The position numbers and the translations under genes are program-made. A DNA stretch of 49,331 nucleotides from PUPG01 sp041686485 (GTDB lineage Bacteria; Bacteroidota; Bacteroidia; Bacteroidales; UBA7960), in NCBI GenBank assembly GCA_041686485.1, contig JAWLDT010000014.1, forward strand, positions 1-49,331, in the 5' to 3' direction. Positions within the stretch are counted from its first letter, which is position 1. Each line of letters opens with the position of its first letter. This document shows positions 25,498 to 34,469 of the stretch, one piece after another. The notes under the pieces are model-generated. The model saw nothing but the letters and a program-made list of their open reading frames with translations, was not told where the DNA came from and did not search any database.

Positions 25498-26445
25498 ATG
25501 AAAAGAAAGAGGGTACTGGTAACCGGGGGGGCCGGTTTTATCGGATCGCATCTATGTGAGAAACTGCTTGCCCAGGGGCATGATGTATTATGTCTGGATA
25601 GCTATTTTACCGGCAACAAGGACAATATTACCCACCTGATGGACGATCACCGCTTCGAGGTGATACGTCATGATATCACCAAAGAGATCTTTGTGGAAGT
25701 TGACGAGATCTATAATCTGGCCTGTCCCGCATCGCCTGTGCATTATCAGTATAATCCCATCAAAACCATCAAAACTTCCGTGATGGGTGCTATACATATG
25801 CTTGGCCTGGCCAAAAGGGTTAAAGCCAAAGTACTTCAGGCATCCACCAGTGAGATCTATGGCTCTCCGGAAATAAGTCCCCAGCCGGAAGATTACTGGG
25901 GACATGTAAACCCTGTTGGCAGGCGCTCCTGCTATGATGAAGGGAAACGCTGTGCCGAAACCCTTTTTATGGATTACCACAGACAAAATCAGGTAAGAAT
26001 AAAGATTCTCCGCATTTTTAATACATATGGGCCACGTATGCAACCCGATGATGGGCGTGTGATCTCTAATTTTGTGATGCAGGCCCTACAGAACCAGGAT
26101 ATCACCATCTATGGGGATGGAACACAAACCCGTTGTTTTCAGTATATTGACGATCTTATCCGGGGAATTACCGCTTTTATGGATACGCCTGACGGCGTGA
26201 TTGGCCCCATGAACATGGGTAATGAGCAAGCTTTTACCATCAATGACCTGGCTCACATGGTCATTGAACTGACCAATTCAGGTTCAGGAATTATCTATCA
26301 CCCTTTACCCGAAAATGACCCACCCGTCAGACAACCCGATATTGCCTATGCGAAAAAGCTGCTCGGCTGGGAAGCTACAATCCCTCTTCGGGAAGGACTG
26401 ATAAAAACTATCGACTACTTCGATAAAGTCATGCAGGAAGCGTGA
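25498..26445 (+). CDS. UDP-glucuronate decarboxylase-like SDR (UDP-xylose synthase)
   Basis: A 315-residue extended short-chain dehydrogenase. The NAD-binding motif GGAGFIGSH (residues 10-18), a catalytic Thr/Ser-Glu segment (STSEIYG, 117-122) and the YDEGK active site (Tyr146, Lys150) match UDP-xylose synthase, which oxidises and decarboxylates UDP-glucuronate; the ACPASP and GRRSCYDEGKR segments are typical of that family. It supplies activated pentose for glycans. No other glycan genes adjoin it. Cytoplasmic. Confidence 0.9.
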   Translation: MKRKRVLVTGGAGFIGSHLCEKLLAQGHDVLCLDSYFTGNKDNITHLMDDHRFEVIRHDITKEIFVEVDEIYNLACPASPVHYQYNPIKTIKTSVMGAIHMLGLAKRVKAKVLQASTSEIYGSPEISPQPEDYWGHVNPVGRRSCYDEGKRCAETLFMDYHRQNQVRIKILRIFNTYGPRMQPDDGRVISNFVMQALQNQDITIYGDGTQTRCFQYIDDLIRGITAFMDTPDGVIGPMNMGNEQAFTINDLAHMVIELTNSGSGIIYHPLPENDPPVRQPDIAYAKKLLGWEATIPLREGLIKTIDYFDKVMQEA

Positions 26446-26533
26446 GATATCCTCGTCAGGTCAGGATATGCTTGCCGTTGCACGTAACTTTCGACTTCGC
26501 ATTCTAAGATTATTTCCGGAGTTTATGAATTTT

Positions 26534-26568
26534 TTTGAACCAAAGCCGGGATGAAACCCTTATATTTG
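26534..26568 (+). promoter_or_regulatory. Promoter: TTTG and TATATTTG
   Basis: TTTG at 26534-26537 and TATATTTG at 26561-26568, spaced by 23 bases. The ATG follows 18 bases later. Confidence 0.65.
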
Positions 26569-26586
26569 TATACAACTGTATAAAAC

Positions 26587-28281
26587 ATGGATATACCTCA
26601 ACTAAATACCTTTCGTGAACTGTTGGAAAACAGTACAAAACGGTTTGCTTCCCGCTCTGCTGTCGGGTTTGTTAACAAAACGCCGCTAACCTATAGTGAC
26701 GTGCATGACCGGGTTACGGATCTTACAACTAAACTGCTTGCCCAGGGTGTGCGCCCCGGTGACCGTGTAGCACTGCTTGGTCAGAACATGCCCAACTGGA
26801 TTGTTTCCTACCTTGCTGTTACCTCCATGGGGGCCGTTATCGTTCCCATTTTAATTGACTTTACCTCTGAAGAAATCAACAAAATACTTGAGCACAGTGA
26901 ATCCAAAGCAGTAATTGTGTCGACTAAACAGGTATACAAGCTGCATACCACCCTGCCACAAAACCTGAAGCTTGCCTTGCTTATGGATGATTTACAGCAG
27001 GTCAGCCTGGGTTCCATCGAAATGAATGGTTCGATTACACGTCTTGATACCCCGGTAGATGAACAGATACCCATGCCAGATGCCCCGGATGCAGACAGTC
27101 TGGCAGCGATCCTTTATACTTCGGGAACAACCGGCAAGCCCAAAGGGGTGATGCTCAGCCATAGAAATATTATTTCCAATGCGATCAACACGCTGGGGAT
27201 ACAAATGGTCTATGCCTCTGACCGTTTATTATCGGTATTACCATTACCCCACACCTATGAATGTACGATTGGCTTTGTGATTCCGTTTATGCAAGGTGCC
27301 TCCGTTTACTACCTGGAGAAGCCACCTACACCTACGGTATTACTTCCGGCAATGAATGAGGTAAAACCTACCATGATGCTTACCGTTCCCCTGATTATTG
27401 AAAAGGTATATCAAAACCGGGTTTTGCCAAAGCTCTCGGGAAATGCATTTATGCGCCAAATTAGCAAATCCAGACCAGTACAGAAAGTTTTTCACTACCT
27501 GGCAGGAAAGAAGATTTACAAGGCATTTGGTGGGCATTTGCGCTTTTTTGGTATAGGTGGGTCCAAGCTGAGTGCCGACACCGAACGCTTCCTCCGTGAC
27601 GCACGGTTCCCGTATGCGATCGGGTATGGACTTACTGAGACATCCCCACTGTTGGCCGGATCCTCTGCTGAGCTTAGCAGGTACCGATCAACCGGGTTTG
27701 CTCTCCCCGGACAAAAGCTTGACCTGCTCGACCCTGATCCCGAAACCGGTGAAGGAGAGATTATTGCCAAAGGACCCAATGTGATGCAAGGCTATTATAA
27801 AGATCCCAAACAAACCAAAATGGTGTTTACCAAAGATGGTTGGTTTAAAACCGGAGATCTGGGCTGGTTTGACAAGGATGGTTATCTCTACATCAAAGGT
27901 CGCCTGAAAAATATTATTATAAGCTCCACCGGCGAAAATATCTATCCCGAGGATATTGAGGCTGTTATTAACAGCCAGAAACACGTCCTTGAGTCGCTGG
28001 TGTACGAAATGAAAGGGAAGCTGGTCGCCAGGGTGCATCTGAATTATGAGGAGATTGATCAGCGATACCATGAATTAAAAGAAAGTGCCGGACAGATGTA
28101 TGAGCAGATTCAGGAAAAAGTCAAACATCGTCTGCATGAGCTGCAGCAAAAGGTGAATGCTCGCCTGAACCGCTTCTCCCGGCTATCTTTTCTTGAGGAG
28201 CAAAACGAGCCGTTTGAAAAAACACCCACCAAGAAGATTAAACGTTTTCTCTATCTCGATAAAAAGAATCAGGATTCCTGA
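26587..28281 (+). CDS. Long-chain acyl-CoA synthetase (AMP-forming)
   Basis: A 564-residue ANL-superfamily ligase that activates fatty acids via an acyl-adenylate. Motifs in order: the AMP-binding loop YTSGTTGKPKGVMLSH, YGLTETSP, the KTGDLGWFDKDGYLYIKGR hinge, and a C-terminal lysine-rich TPTKKIKRFLY holding the catalytic Lys candidate. A charged helical insertion lies at about residues 490-540 (YEQIQEKVKHRLHELQQKVN), common in Bacteroidota homologues. It stands alone with its own promoter, followed by a long hairpin. Fatty-acid chain-length preference cannot be read. Confidence 0.93.
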   Translation: MDIPQLNTFRELLENSTKRFASRSAVGFVNKTPLTYSDVHDRVTDLTTKLLAQGVRPGDRVALLGQNMPNWIVSYLAVTSMGAVIVPILIDFTSEEINKILEHSESKAVIVSTKQVYKLHTTLPQNLKLALLMDDLQQVSLGSIEMNGSITRLDTPVDEQIPMPDAPDADSLAAILYTSGTTGKPKGVMLSHRNIISNAINTLGIQMVYASDRLLSVLPLPHTYECTIGFVIPFMQGASVYYLEKPPTPTVLLPAMNEVKPTMMLTVPLIIEKVYQNRVLPKLSGNAFMRQISKSRPVQKVFHYLAGKKIYKAFGGHLRFFGIGGSKLSADTERFLRDARFPYAIGYGLTETSPLLAGSSAELSRYRSTGFALPGQKLDLLDPDPETGEGEIIAKGPNVMQGYYKDPKQTKMVFTKDGWFKTGDLGWFDKDGYLYIKGRLKNIIISSTGENIYPEDIEAVINSQKHVLESLVYEMKGKLVARVHLNYEEIDQRYHELKESAGQMYEQIQEKVKHRLHELQQKVNARLNRFSRLSFLEEQNEPFEKTPTKKIKRFLYLDKKNQDS

Positions 28282-28314
28282 TGATATAACAAATCCGGAC
28301 AGACTATATAAGGT

Positions 28315-28371
28315 AACCCGGATTGGTTCATGGAACATTGATATAATGTTTTCCATGAACCGATCCGGGTT
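28315..28371. terminator. Bidirectional terminator-like inverted repeat
   Basis: A 21-bp stem (28315-28335 with 28351-28371), with a single T/C difference that becomes a G-U pair, and a 15-base loop. It lies between the convergent acyl-CoA synthetase and gcvP, and has A- and T-rich edges. It most likely ends transcription from both sides. Confidence 0.75.
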
Positions 28372-28424
28372 TATCTATTACCTCAGGTACTTCAGGTCTT
28401 ACCTGTAAGATTAAATCCTGCAGG

Positions 28425-31310
28425 TTAATCCTGCGCGTAGCTTTCTATAGGATCACAGGTGCAGATCAGGTTCCTGTCGCCATAGGCATCATCAATACGG
28501 GTGACCGGTGGGAAGTACTTGATCTCCTCCGACCAGGGCCTGGGCAATACAGCTTTTTCCCGGCTGTAAGGCTTGTCCCACTTGTCGCTTGTGGCCATGG
28601 CCACCGTATGGGGCGCATTCTTGATAACATTGTTCTCGACATCAGCCTGTCCTTCTTCTACTTCACGGATCTCTCCCCTGATGGCCACCATGGCATCAAT
28701 AAAGCGATCCAGCTCAGACAGCGGCTCACTTTCCGTGGGTTCTACCATGAGTGTCCCCGGTACCGGGAAGGCCACGGTAGGTGCATGAAATCCATAATCC
28801 ATGAGGCGTTTGGCAATATCAATGGCATCAATAGACACATTTCGCTTGAAGGGGTTCAGGTCGAGAATCATTTCATGCGCCGACCAACCGTTCCTGCCCG
28901 TATATAAGACCTTGTAATGATCTTCCAGGGAAGCTTTCAGGTAATTGGTGCTTAAAATCGCAATTTTTGTTGCCTCAGTCAGTCCGTGCCGTCCCAGCAT
29001 CCTGATGTAGCCATAGGTAATTGGCAGGATAAAAGCACTGCCGTATGGGGCCGACGCCACGGCCGTAATGCCCTGCTTGTTTCCTGTTGATTGTAGCCCA
29101 TGGGAGGGCAGCAAGGGTTTCAAATGTTCTTTTACACCGATAGGACCGACGCCCGGACCACCGCCGCCATGTGGTATGGCAAACGTTTTATGCAGGTTCA
29201 GGTGACACACATCCGCCCCGCAAATAGCCGGATTTGTATAACCTACCTGGGCGTTCATATTGGCTCCGTCCATATAGACCTGCCCGCCATTGTCGTGGAT
29301 GATTTTGGTAACTTCCAGGATGTCCTCTTCGAAAACACCGTGGGTGGAAGGATAGGTTACCATGATGGCAGAGAGGTTATCCTTATGCTTCTCCGCCTTC
29401 TCGCGAAGATCATCCAGGTCAATGTTGCCGTTCTCATCGCAATTAACCACAACCACTTTGGTGCCTGCCATCACCGCGCTTGCGGGGTTCGTGCCATGGG
29501 CAGAGGAGGGGATCAGCGTCACATTGCGATGCCCTTCGCCTTTACTCTCCTGGTAGGCACGGATCACCATCAGACCGGTGAGCTCTCCGGAAGCCCCTGA
29601 ATTGGGCATGAAAGATATGGCATCATACCCTGTGATCTCACAAAGATCCTTTTCGAGCCTGTCTATCAGCTCCAGATATCCGGCAGCCTGGTCTTCGGGG
29701 ACGAAAGGATGAATGCCGGAAAACTCAGGCCAGCTAAGAGAGAATAACTCGGATGCAGCATTCAGCTTCATGGTGCAGGAGCCCAGGGGTATCATCGTAC
29801 GGTTAAGGGCAAGGTCACGGTTCTCAAGCTTTTTGAGGTAACGCATCATCTCTGTTTCAGAGTGATAGGAATTAAAACAGGCTTGCTCCAGGAAGTTGCT
29901 CTGGCGATGCAGCCCCTCCGGGAAGGTGTCAATCTTTTCACATTCTGCAGGGTCGCAGACAAATTCGTTGAATGTTTTGTCAGCAGCTCCGGCAAACAGG
30001 GAAAGGATGGTGTTTACTTCTTCCAGGGATGTGGTTTCATCCAGGCTGATGCCGATATGCTTGTCGTCGATCCGGCGGAAGTTCATCTGCTTGTCAAGCG
30101 CCTTCCGGTGAATGGTTTCTGCCGATACATTGCCGGGCAACTGAATGAGCAGGGTATCGAAATAGTGTTCATTGATTTGTTTATACCCATATTTTTCTAC
30201 TTCCGAGGCCAGCACACCGGTAAGGATGTTGATGTGGCGGGCAATCTGCTTCAGTCCATCAGGTCCGTGGTATACGGCATACATAGCCGATATTGATGCC
30301 AGGAGCGCCTGTGCGGTGCAGATGTTGGAAGTGGCGCGTTCGCGCTTGATATGTTGCTCGCGGGTTTGTAACGCCATGCGCAGGGCGTAGTCGCCGTTCT
30401 TATCCACCGACACGCCAATGATACGGCCGGGGATCGAACGTTTATATGTTTCTTTGGTGGCAAAATAGCCGGCATGCGGGCCGCCGTATCCCATGGGCAC
30501 CCCAAAGCGCTGGGCCGAACCTACAACAGCATCGGCGCCCCATTCTCCGGGGGGTGTAAGCAGCGTAAGACTGAGCAGATCAGCCGCTACGGCTATACGT
30601 ATATCCTTCTCTTTGGCTTTTTTAACAAAGTCGTTGTACCGGTGAATGGCGCCATAGGCATCCGGGTACTGTATCAGGGCTCCGAAAAAGCCCTCATTTA
30701 GGGTTATTTCATTGTGATCTTCAATAACAAGCTCTATTCCCAGGGGTTTGGCCCGGGTCTGCATCACCTCTATGGTCTGGGGAAAGCAATGGCGGGACAC
30801 AAAAAATTTGTTGACACCCGCTTTGGCAGCTTTTCTCGAACGTGCGTTATAAAACATAAACATGGCTTCGGCCGCGGCAGTGCCCTCATCCAGTAAGGAA
30901 GCATTGGTCAGTTCCAGGCCTGTGAGGTCGGAGATCACGGTTTGGAAATTCAGCAATGCCTCCAGCCGGCCCTGGGATATTTCCGCCTGATAAGGGGTAT
31001 ATGATGTATACCAACCAGGATTTTCCAGAATGTTACGCTGAATAACCCCCGGTGTGATTGTATTGTAATAACCCATACCAATAAACGAACGGTACAGCTT
31101 GTTTTTGCTGCCAAGCTCCTTCAAATGCTGAATGTACTCATATTCATTTAATCCGTCAGGAAGGTCAAGGTCTTTGTTGAGACGAATGCTGGCAGGAATG
31201 GTCTGATCAATGAGTGTATCTGCTGACTCGATACCAATCTTTTTCAGCATGATGGATTCATCATCTTTCCGAATTCCGTTATGACGTTTAAAAAAATTAT
31301 TTGTAATCAT
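28425..31310 (-). CDS. gcvP: Glycine dehydrogenase (decarboxylating), P protein
   Basis: A 961-residue single-chain P protein of the glycine cleavage system; it decarboxylates glycine and transfers aminomethyl to lipoyl-GcvH. The length is that of the fused alpha/beta type rather than split GcvPA/GcvPB. The PLP lysine is about Lys708 in NLHKTFAIPHGGGGPG, with the preceding SAHGTNPASAVMAG and MDGANMNAQVG segments intact. gcvT and gcvH are not in the window; a lipoamide dehydrogenase that could serve the complex is at 47708-49099. I see no glycine-riboswitch motif upstream. Confidence 0.97.
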   Translation of the reverse strand: MITNNFFKRHNGIRKDDESIMLKKIGIESADTLIDQTIPASIRLNKDLDLPDGLNEYEYIQHLKELGSKNKLYRSFIGMGYYNTITPGVIQRNILENPGWYTSYTPYQAEISQGRLEALLNFQTVISDLTGLELTNASLLDEGTAAAEAMFMFYNARSRKAAKAGVNKFFVSRHCFPQTIEVMQTRAKPLGIELVIEDHNEITLNEGFFGALIQYPDAYGAIHRYNDFVKKAKEKDIRIAVAADLLSLTLLTPPGEWGADAVVGSAQRFGVPMGYGGPHAGYFATKETYKRSIPGRIIGVSVDKNGDYALRMALQTREQHIKRERATSNICTAQALLASISAMYAVYHGPDGLKQIARHINILTGVLASEVEKYGYKQINEHYFDTLLIQLPGNVSAETIHRKALDKQMNFRRIDDKHIGISLDETTSLEEVNTILSLFAGAADKTFNEFVCDPAECEKIDTFPEGLHRQSNFLEQACFNSYHSETEMMRYLKKLENRDLALNRTMIPLGSCTMKLNAASELFSLSWPEFSGIHPFVPEDQAAGYLELIDRLEKDLCEITGYDAISFMPNSGASGELTGLMVIRAYQESKGEGHRNVTLIPSSAHGTNPASAVMAGTKVVVVNCDENGNIDLDDLREKAEKHKDNLSAIMVTYPSTHGVFEEDILEVTKIIHDNGGQVYMDGANMNAQVGYTNPAICGADVCHLNLHKTFAIPHGGGGPGVGPIGVKEHLKPLLPSHGLQSTGNKQGITAVASAPYGSAFILPITYGYIRMLGRHGLTEATKIAILSTNYLKASLEDHYKVLYTGRNGWSAHEMILDLNPFKRNVSIDAIDIAKRLMDYGFHAPTVAFPVPGTLMVEPTESEPLSELDRFIDAMVAIRGEIREVEEGQADVENNVIKNAPHTVAMATSDKWDKPYSREKAVLPRPWSEEIKYFPPVTRIDDAYGDRNLICTCDPIESYAQD

Positions 31311-31356
31311 AGAAATATATTAGTTATTGATGTATACTGGTTATGATAAAATATCC

Positions 31357-31406
31357 GTGGTTACCGACTGATACTGCATAAACCAACCTTCTGTTGGAGT
31401 AACCAC
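31357..31406. other. Nested inverted repeat upstream of gcvP
   Basis: GTGGTTAC (31357-31364) pairs with GTAACCAC (31399-31406); inside it CCAAC (31383-31387) pairs with GTTGG (31393-31397). It lies between the iorB stop and the gcvP start, both on the minus strand, so it could end the iorAB transcript or form part of the gcvP leader. There is no T-tract. Confidence 0.45.
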
Positions 31407-31431
31407 CACGCTATCATATTTGTTCATACGG

Positions 31432-32028
31432 TTACTTGCTGCTGTCTTTTTTTGCCTGTTTTGCCTGCTCCCGCCCGGCTCTGAGGGCTTCCAGGTTGGT
31501 ATTCACTACCTCTTCGCCTTTTTTACCGAAAAGGAAGCGAACGGCATCTTCCAGTTGTGTGAAAGGGATATCGAGAAACGGGGTTGCAGCACCCAGGACG
31601 ACCACATTGGCTGCTTTTTTTGATCCGATTTCGCCGGCAATGTGTCCTGCGTCAATGGCTACATGCTGTTTTAGTTTGGCAACTTCCTTCATAATATCAT
31701 CCTTCTCCGGATAGTCGGGGATGTTGATGAAAGGTTCGGTGTTGGTGATCAGCCAACCTTTCGGACTAAGGTAAGGAAGGTACCTGAGCGATTCCATGGG
31801 TTCAACAGACAGGATCATGTCCGCCTTGCCATGGGGTATAAGATCTGAGGCAATTTCTTTAGAAGAGAGGCGCAGGTGTGATTGTACATCACCACCACGT
31901 TGACTCATTCCGTGAACTTCAGCTTGTTTGAGGTACAGGCCCGACTGAACAGCTGCATAACCAATGATGGCCGCAATGGAGAGGATCCCCTGTCCGCCAA
32001 CGCCTGCCAGTATAATGTCATTTTTCAT
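31432..32028 (-). CDS. iorB: Indolepyruvate:ferredoxin oxidoreductase beta subunit
   Basis: A 198-residue gamma-domain-type subunit beginning with the GVGGQGILSIAAIIG motif of 2-oxoacid:ferredoxin oxidoreductases. With IorA it oxidises aryl 2-oxoacids (from Trp, Phe, Tyr) to aryl-acetyl-CoA, reducing ferredoxin. It follows iorA after 35 bases and is the last gene of the pair. Cytoplasmic and oxygen-sensitive in known cases, which suggests an anaerobic or facultative organism. Confidence 0.93.
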   Translation of the reverse strand: MKNDIILAGVGGQGILSIAAIIGYAAVQSGLYLKQAEVHGMSQRGGDVQSHLRLSSKEIASDLIPHGKADMILSVEPMESLRYLPYLSPKGWLITNTEPFINIPDYPEKDDIMKEVAKLKQHVAIDAGHIAGEIGSKKAANVVVLGAATPFLDIPFTQLEDAVRFLFGKKGEEVVNTNLEALRAGREQAKQAKKDSSK

Positions 32029-32063
32029 AAGTCTGATATATTAATGATGAAGGTCGTGATGAT

Positions 32064-33683
32064 CTATTTGTTTTTGCTTTTTTCTTTAAACTTGTCACGC
32101 ATTCTTTTGTTGAGGGTCTGAATGCACTCACGGCGGGGAATGACTACGGAGACGCCCTCATGGGCAAGCTCTTCTTTCAGAATATTTGTATTTTCTTCAT
32201 GATTCTTTTTCAGTGGCTTAAGCACCCTGATATGTTCTTCTTCCACACCCACGCCTTTACAGATATCTTCGATTTTGTTGAGGGCTGATGAAGGTTGGCC
32301 GCCGGTCATGCCTGTTGTGGCGTTGTCCAGGATGATAACCGTTATGTTGGACTTATCGTTTACCGCATCAAGCAACCCGGTAATGCCGGAATGGGTGAAT
32401 GTGCTGTCGCCAATAACAGCTATTGCCGGTTTCATACCGGCATCGGCAGCTCCCTTTGCCATAGTGATAGAGGCACCCATGTCGACGCAGCTGTTAATGG
32501 ACTCATAGGGTGGCAGCGCGCTCAGGGTGTAACACCCGATATCCGAAAATACGCGGCCCTTGCCATAGTCGCTGACAGCCTCATTGAGGTCAAGAAAGCT
32601 GTCAATATGGGGGCATCCCTTGCACATGGAAGGCGGACGCCTGGCTACCAGCCCGGGAACTTCCGCTGTTTCCTCTTGTTCAAAACCAAGGGCCTTACTC
32701 ACGATGTTTGGATTAAGCTCGCCGGTACGGGGTATTGTACCATCCAGCCTGCCATTGATCTCTTTACCGTAGTTGAGAAAACCGCGAAGCATCTCCTCGA
32801 CCATCGGGTAACCCTCTTCCAGGACCAATATCCGGTAACATTCTTCATACAGTGTTTCAATATATTCATGTGGGAGCGGATACTGGGATATTTTAACTAC
32901 GGGGTGGGGAATCTTCCTGTCGGGGTAGTTTTCCATAAGGTAGTTGTGAGCCAGTCCGCAGGCAATGATGCCTACTGAAAGATCATCCCCGTGGGTGTAA
33001 GTGTTATAAGGTGATGTTTCGGTGTCTTCCTGAAACAGTTCCTGGTTGTTCAACAGTTCCTGATACTGTTTCCTGGCAATGGCTGGTAACAGTACAAACT
33101 GTTTCATGTTTTCAGGCAGCTTAAACTTGTTTTGCGGCCGAAGCTCCTCTTTGCGGAATACACCCGACCGGCTGTGTGCCAGGCGGGTCGTGATACGCAG
33201 CATCACTGGGGTTTTGTACTTTTCGGACATATCAAAACCCTTGTGAACCATGTCATAAGCTTCCTGCTGATTGGATGGTTCAAGCACCGGTATCATGGCA
33301 AACTTGCCATAGAACCTGGAGTCCTGTTCGTTCTGTGATGAATGCATGGAAGGATCATCGGCCACAACAAAGAGGATGCCACCGTTAGCTCCTGTAATAG
33401 AGGCATTAATAAAGACATCCGCGGCGACGTTTAGACCGACGTGCTTCATGCAGGTCATGCTGCGCTTTCCGGCGTAAGACATACCCAGGGCAGCTTCAGC
33501 AGCCGTTTTTTCATTGGCACACCAATTGGCAACCACGCCGTTCTCTTTGGCCTCGGTATTGCTTTTCACATATTCAGTAATTTCCGTGGAGGGAGTGCCG
33601 GGATAGGCAAAAATACCCGACATGCCGGCATCTATTCCTGCCTGGGCAATGGCCTCATCGCCCAGAAGTAATAATTTATGCAT
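32064..33683 (-). CDS. iorA: Indolepyruvate:ferredoxin oxidoreductase alpha subunit, short form
   Basis: A 539-residue TPP-dependent subunit. Pyrimidine-binding domain features (AYPGTPSTEITEY) come first, then the MCKGCPHID segment and the TPP/Mg site (GDSTFTHSGITGLL ... DNATTGMTGGQPS). Archaeal IorA proteins carry an extra C-terminal domain with two [4Fe-4S] ferredoxin clusters; here the chain ends after RECIQTLNKRMRDKFKEKSKNK, with no Cys clusters, so that domain is absent. It is paired with iorB. Start at ATG 33681-33683. Confidence 0.94.
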   Translation of the reverse strand: MHKLLLLGDEAIAQAGIDAGMSGIFAYPGTPSTEITEYVKSNTEAKENGVVANWCANEKTAAEAALGMSYAGKRSMTCMKHVGLNVAADVFINASITGANGGILFVVADDPSMHSSQNEQDSRFYGKFAMIPVLEPSNQQEAYDMVHKGFDMSEKYKTPVMLRITTRLAHSRSGVFRKEELRPQNKFKLPENMKQFVLLPAIARKQYQELLNNQELFQEDTETSPYNTYTHGDDLSVGIIACGLAHNYLMENYPDRKIPHPVVKISQYPLPHEYIETLYEECYRILVLEEGYPMVEEMLRGFLNYGKEINGRLDGTIPRTGELNPNIVSKALGFEQEETAEVPGLVARRPPSMCKGCPHIDSFLDLNEAVSDYGKGRVFSDIGCYTLSALPPYESINSCVDMGASITMAKGAADAGMKPAIAVIGDSTFTHSGITGLLDAVNDKSNITVIILDNATTGMTGGQPSSALNKIEDICKGVGVEEEHIRVLKPLKKNHEENTNILKEELAHEGVSVVIPRRECIQTLNKRMRDKFKEKSKNK

Positions 33684-33763
33684 AGTATTTTATTTTATGG
33701 TTGATAACAGAAATGGGCTATATTTTTTTAAAAAGAGTAAAAGATTGATTTTTGGTAAAAATA

Positions 33764-33771
33764 CAAAACTA
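33764..33771 (-). promoter_or_regulatory. Candidate -7 box TAGTTTTG for iorAB
   Basis: On the minus strand, about 80 bases before the iorA ATG. It matches TAnnTTTG and lies back-to-back with the plus-strand box at 33792. Confidence 0.4.
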
Positions 33772-33791
33772 AGAAATCTTTGCGTTATTAC

Positions 33792-33799
33792 TATCTTTG
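33792..33799 (+). promoter_or_regulatory. -7 promoter box TATCTTTG
   Basis: A perfect match 29 bases before the ATG of the ACP phosphodiesterase gene. Confidence 0.55.
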
Positions 33800-33828
33800 A
33801 ATAGGTTTTGTAAAGGTTTTGTCTCAGC

Positions 33829-34428
33829 ATGAACTTTCTGGCACATCTATATTTGTCGGGTGATGACCCCGATTTGATTATTGGTAACTTTATTGCTGAT
33901 ATGGTAAAGGGTCAGCAGATTAACGGCTATCATTCCGGTATAATCCGGGGTATTCGCCTGCACCGGATGATTGATGATTATACTGATCAGCATCCGGTTG
34001 TTGAAAAAAGCAAGGATCGCCTCCGCAAAAAGTACCGTTTGTATGCAGGTGTTGTGGTGGATATGTATTACGACCATTTTTTAGCTGTTCACTGGTCTGA
34101 CTATTCTGATTATCGGTTGGATAAATACGTCAGCAAGGCCTATGCATTACTCAATGATCACATTTCTATACTGCCTTCCCGGGTCCGGTATATTTTACCC
34201 AAAATGATCGAATACAACTGGCTGGTAAATTATGCGGACCTTGAGTGCCTGCGCATCAATTTTGGTGGAATGGCCCGGCGAACCCCCTTTGAATCCGGGA
34301 TGAGTGAGGCTGTCAATGATCTGGAGCAATATTATTCCCTGTTTGAGAATGAGTTTTCCCTGTTCTTCCCTGAACTGATCCGCTTTGTTGAACAGCAGGG
34401 GGTGTCTCAGGCACACCACCGTGGATAG
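33829..34428 (+). CDS. acpH: Acyl carrier protein phosphodiesterase
   Basis: A 199-residue member of the AcpH (DUF479) family, which removes the phosphopantetheine arm from holo-ACP. The MNFLAHLYLSGDDPDLIIGNFIADMVKG start and the LHRMIDDYTDQHP segment are the family's metal-site signatures, and VVDMYYDHFLA follows as expected. It is related to HD-domain hydrolases. Single gene with its own promoter, divergent from iorAB and convergent with hldD. Confidence 0.92.
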   Translation: MNFLAHLYLSGDDPDLIIGNFIADMVKGQQINGYHSGIIRGIRLHRMIDDYTDQHPVVEKSKDRLRKKYRLYAGVVVDMYYDHFLAVHWSDYSDYRLDKYVSKAYALLNDHISILPSRVRYILPKMIEYNWLVNYADLECLRINFGGMARRTPFESGMSEAVNDLEQYYSLFENEFSLFFPELIRFVEQQGVSQAHHRG

Positions 34429-34469
34429 CAAGGGCATTTTCTGACTGCTTTACCACAGGAACAGCTCTT

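Noticed and set aside
31311..31431. Glycine riboswitch before gcvP
   Set aside because: No conserved glycine-aptamer core sequence is seen on the minus strand; only a nested inverted repeat.
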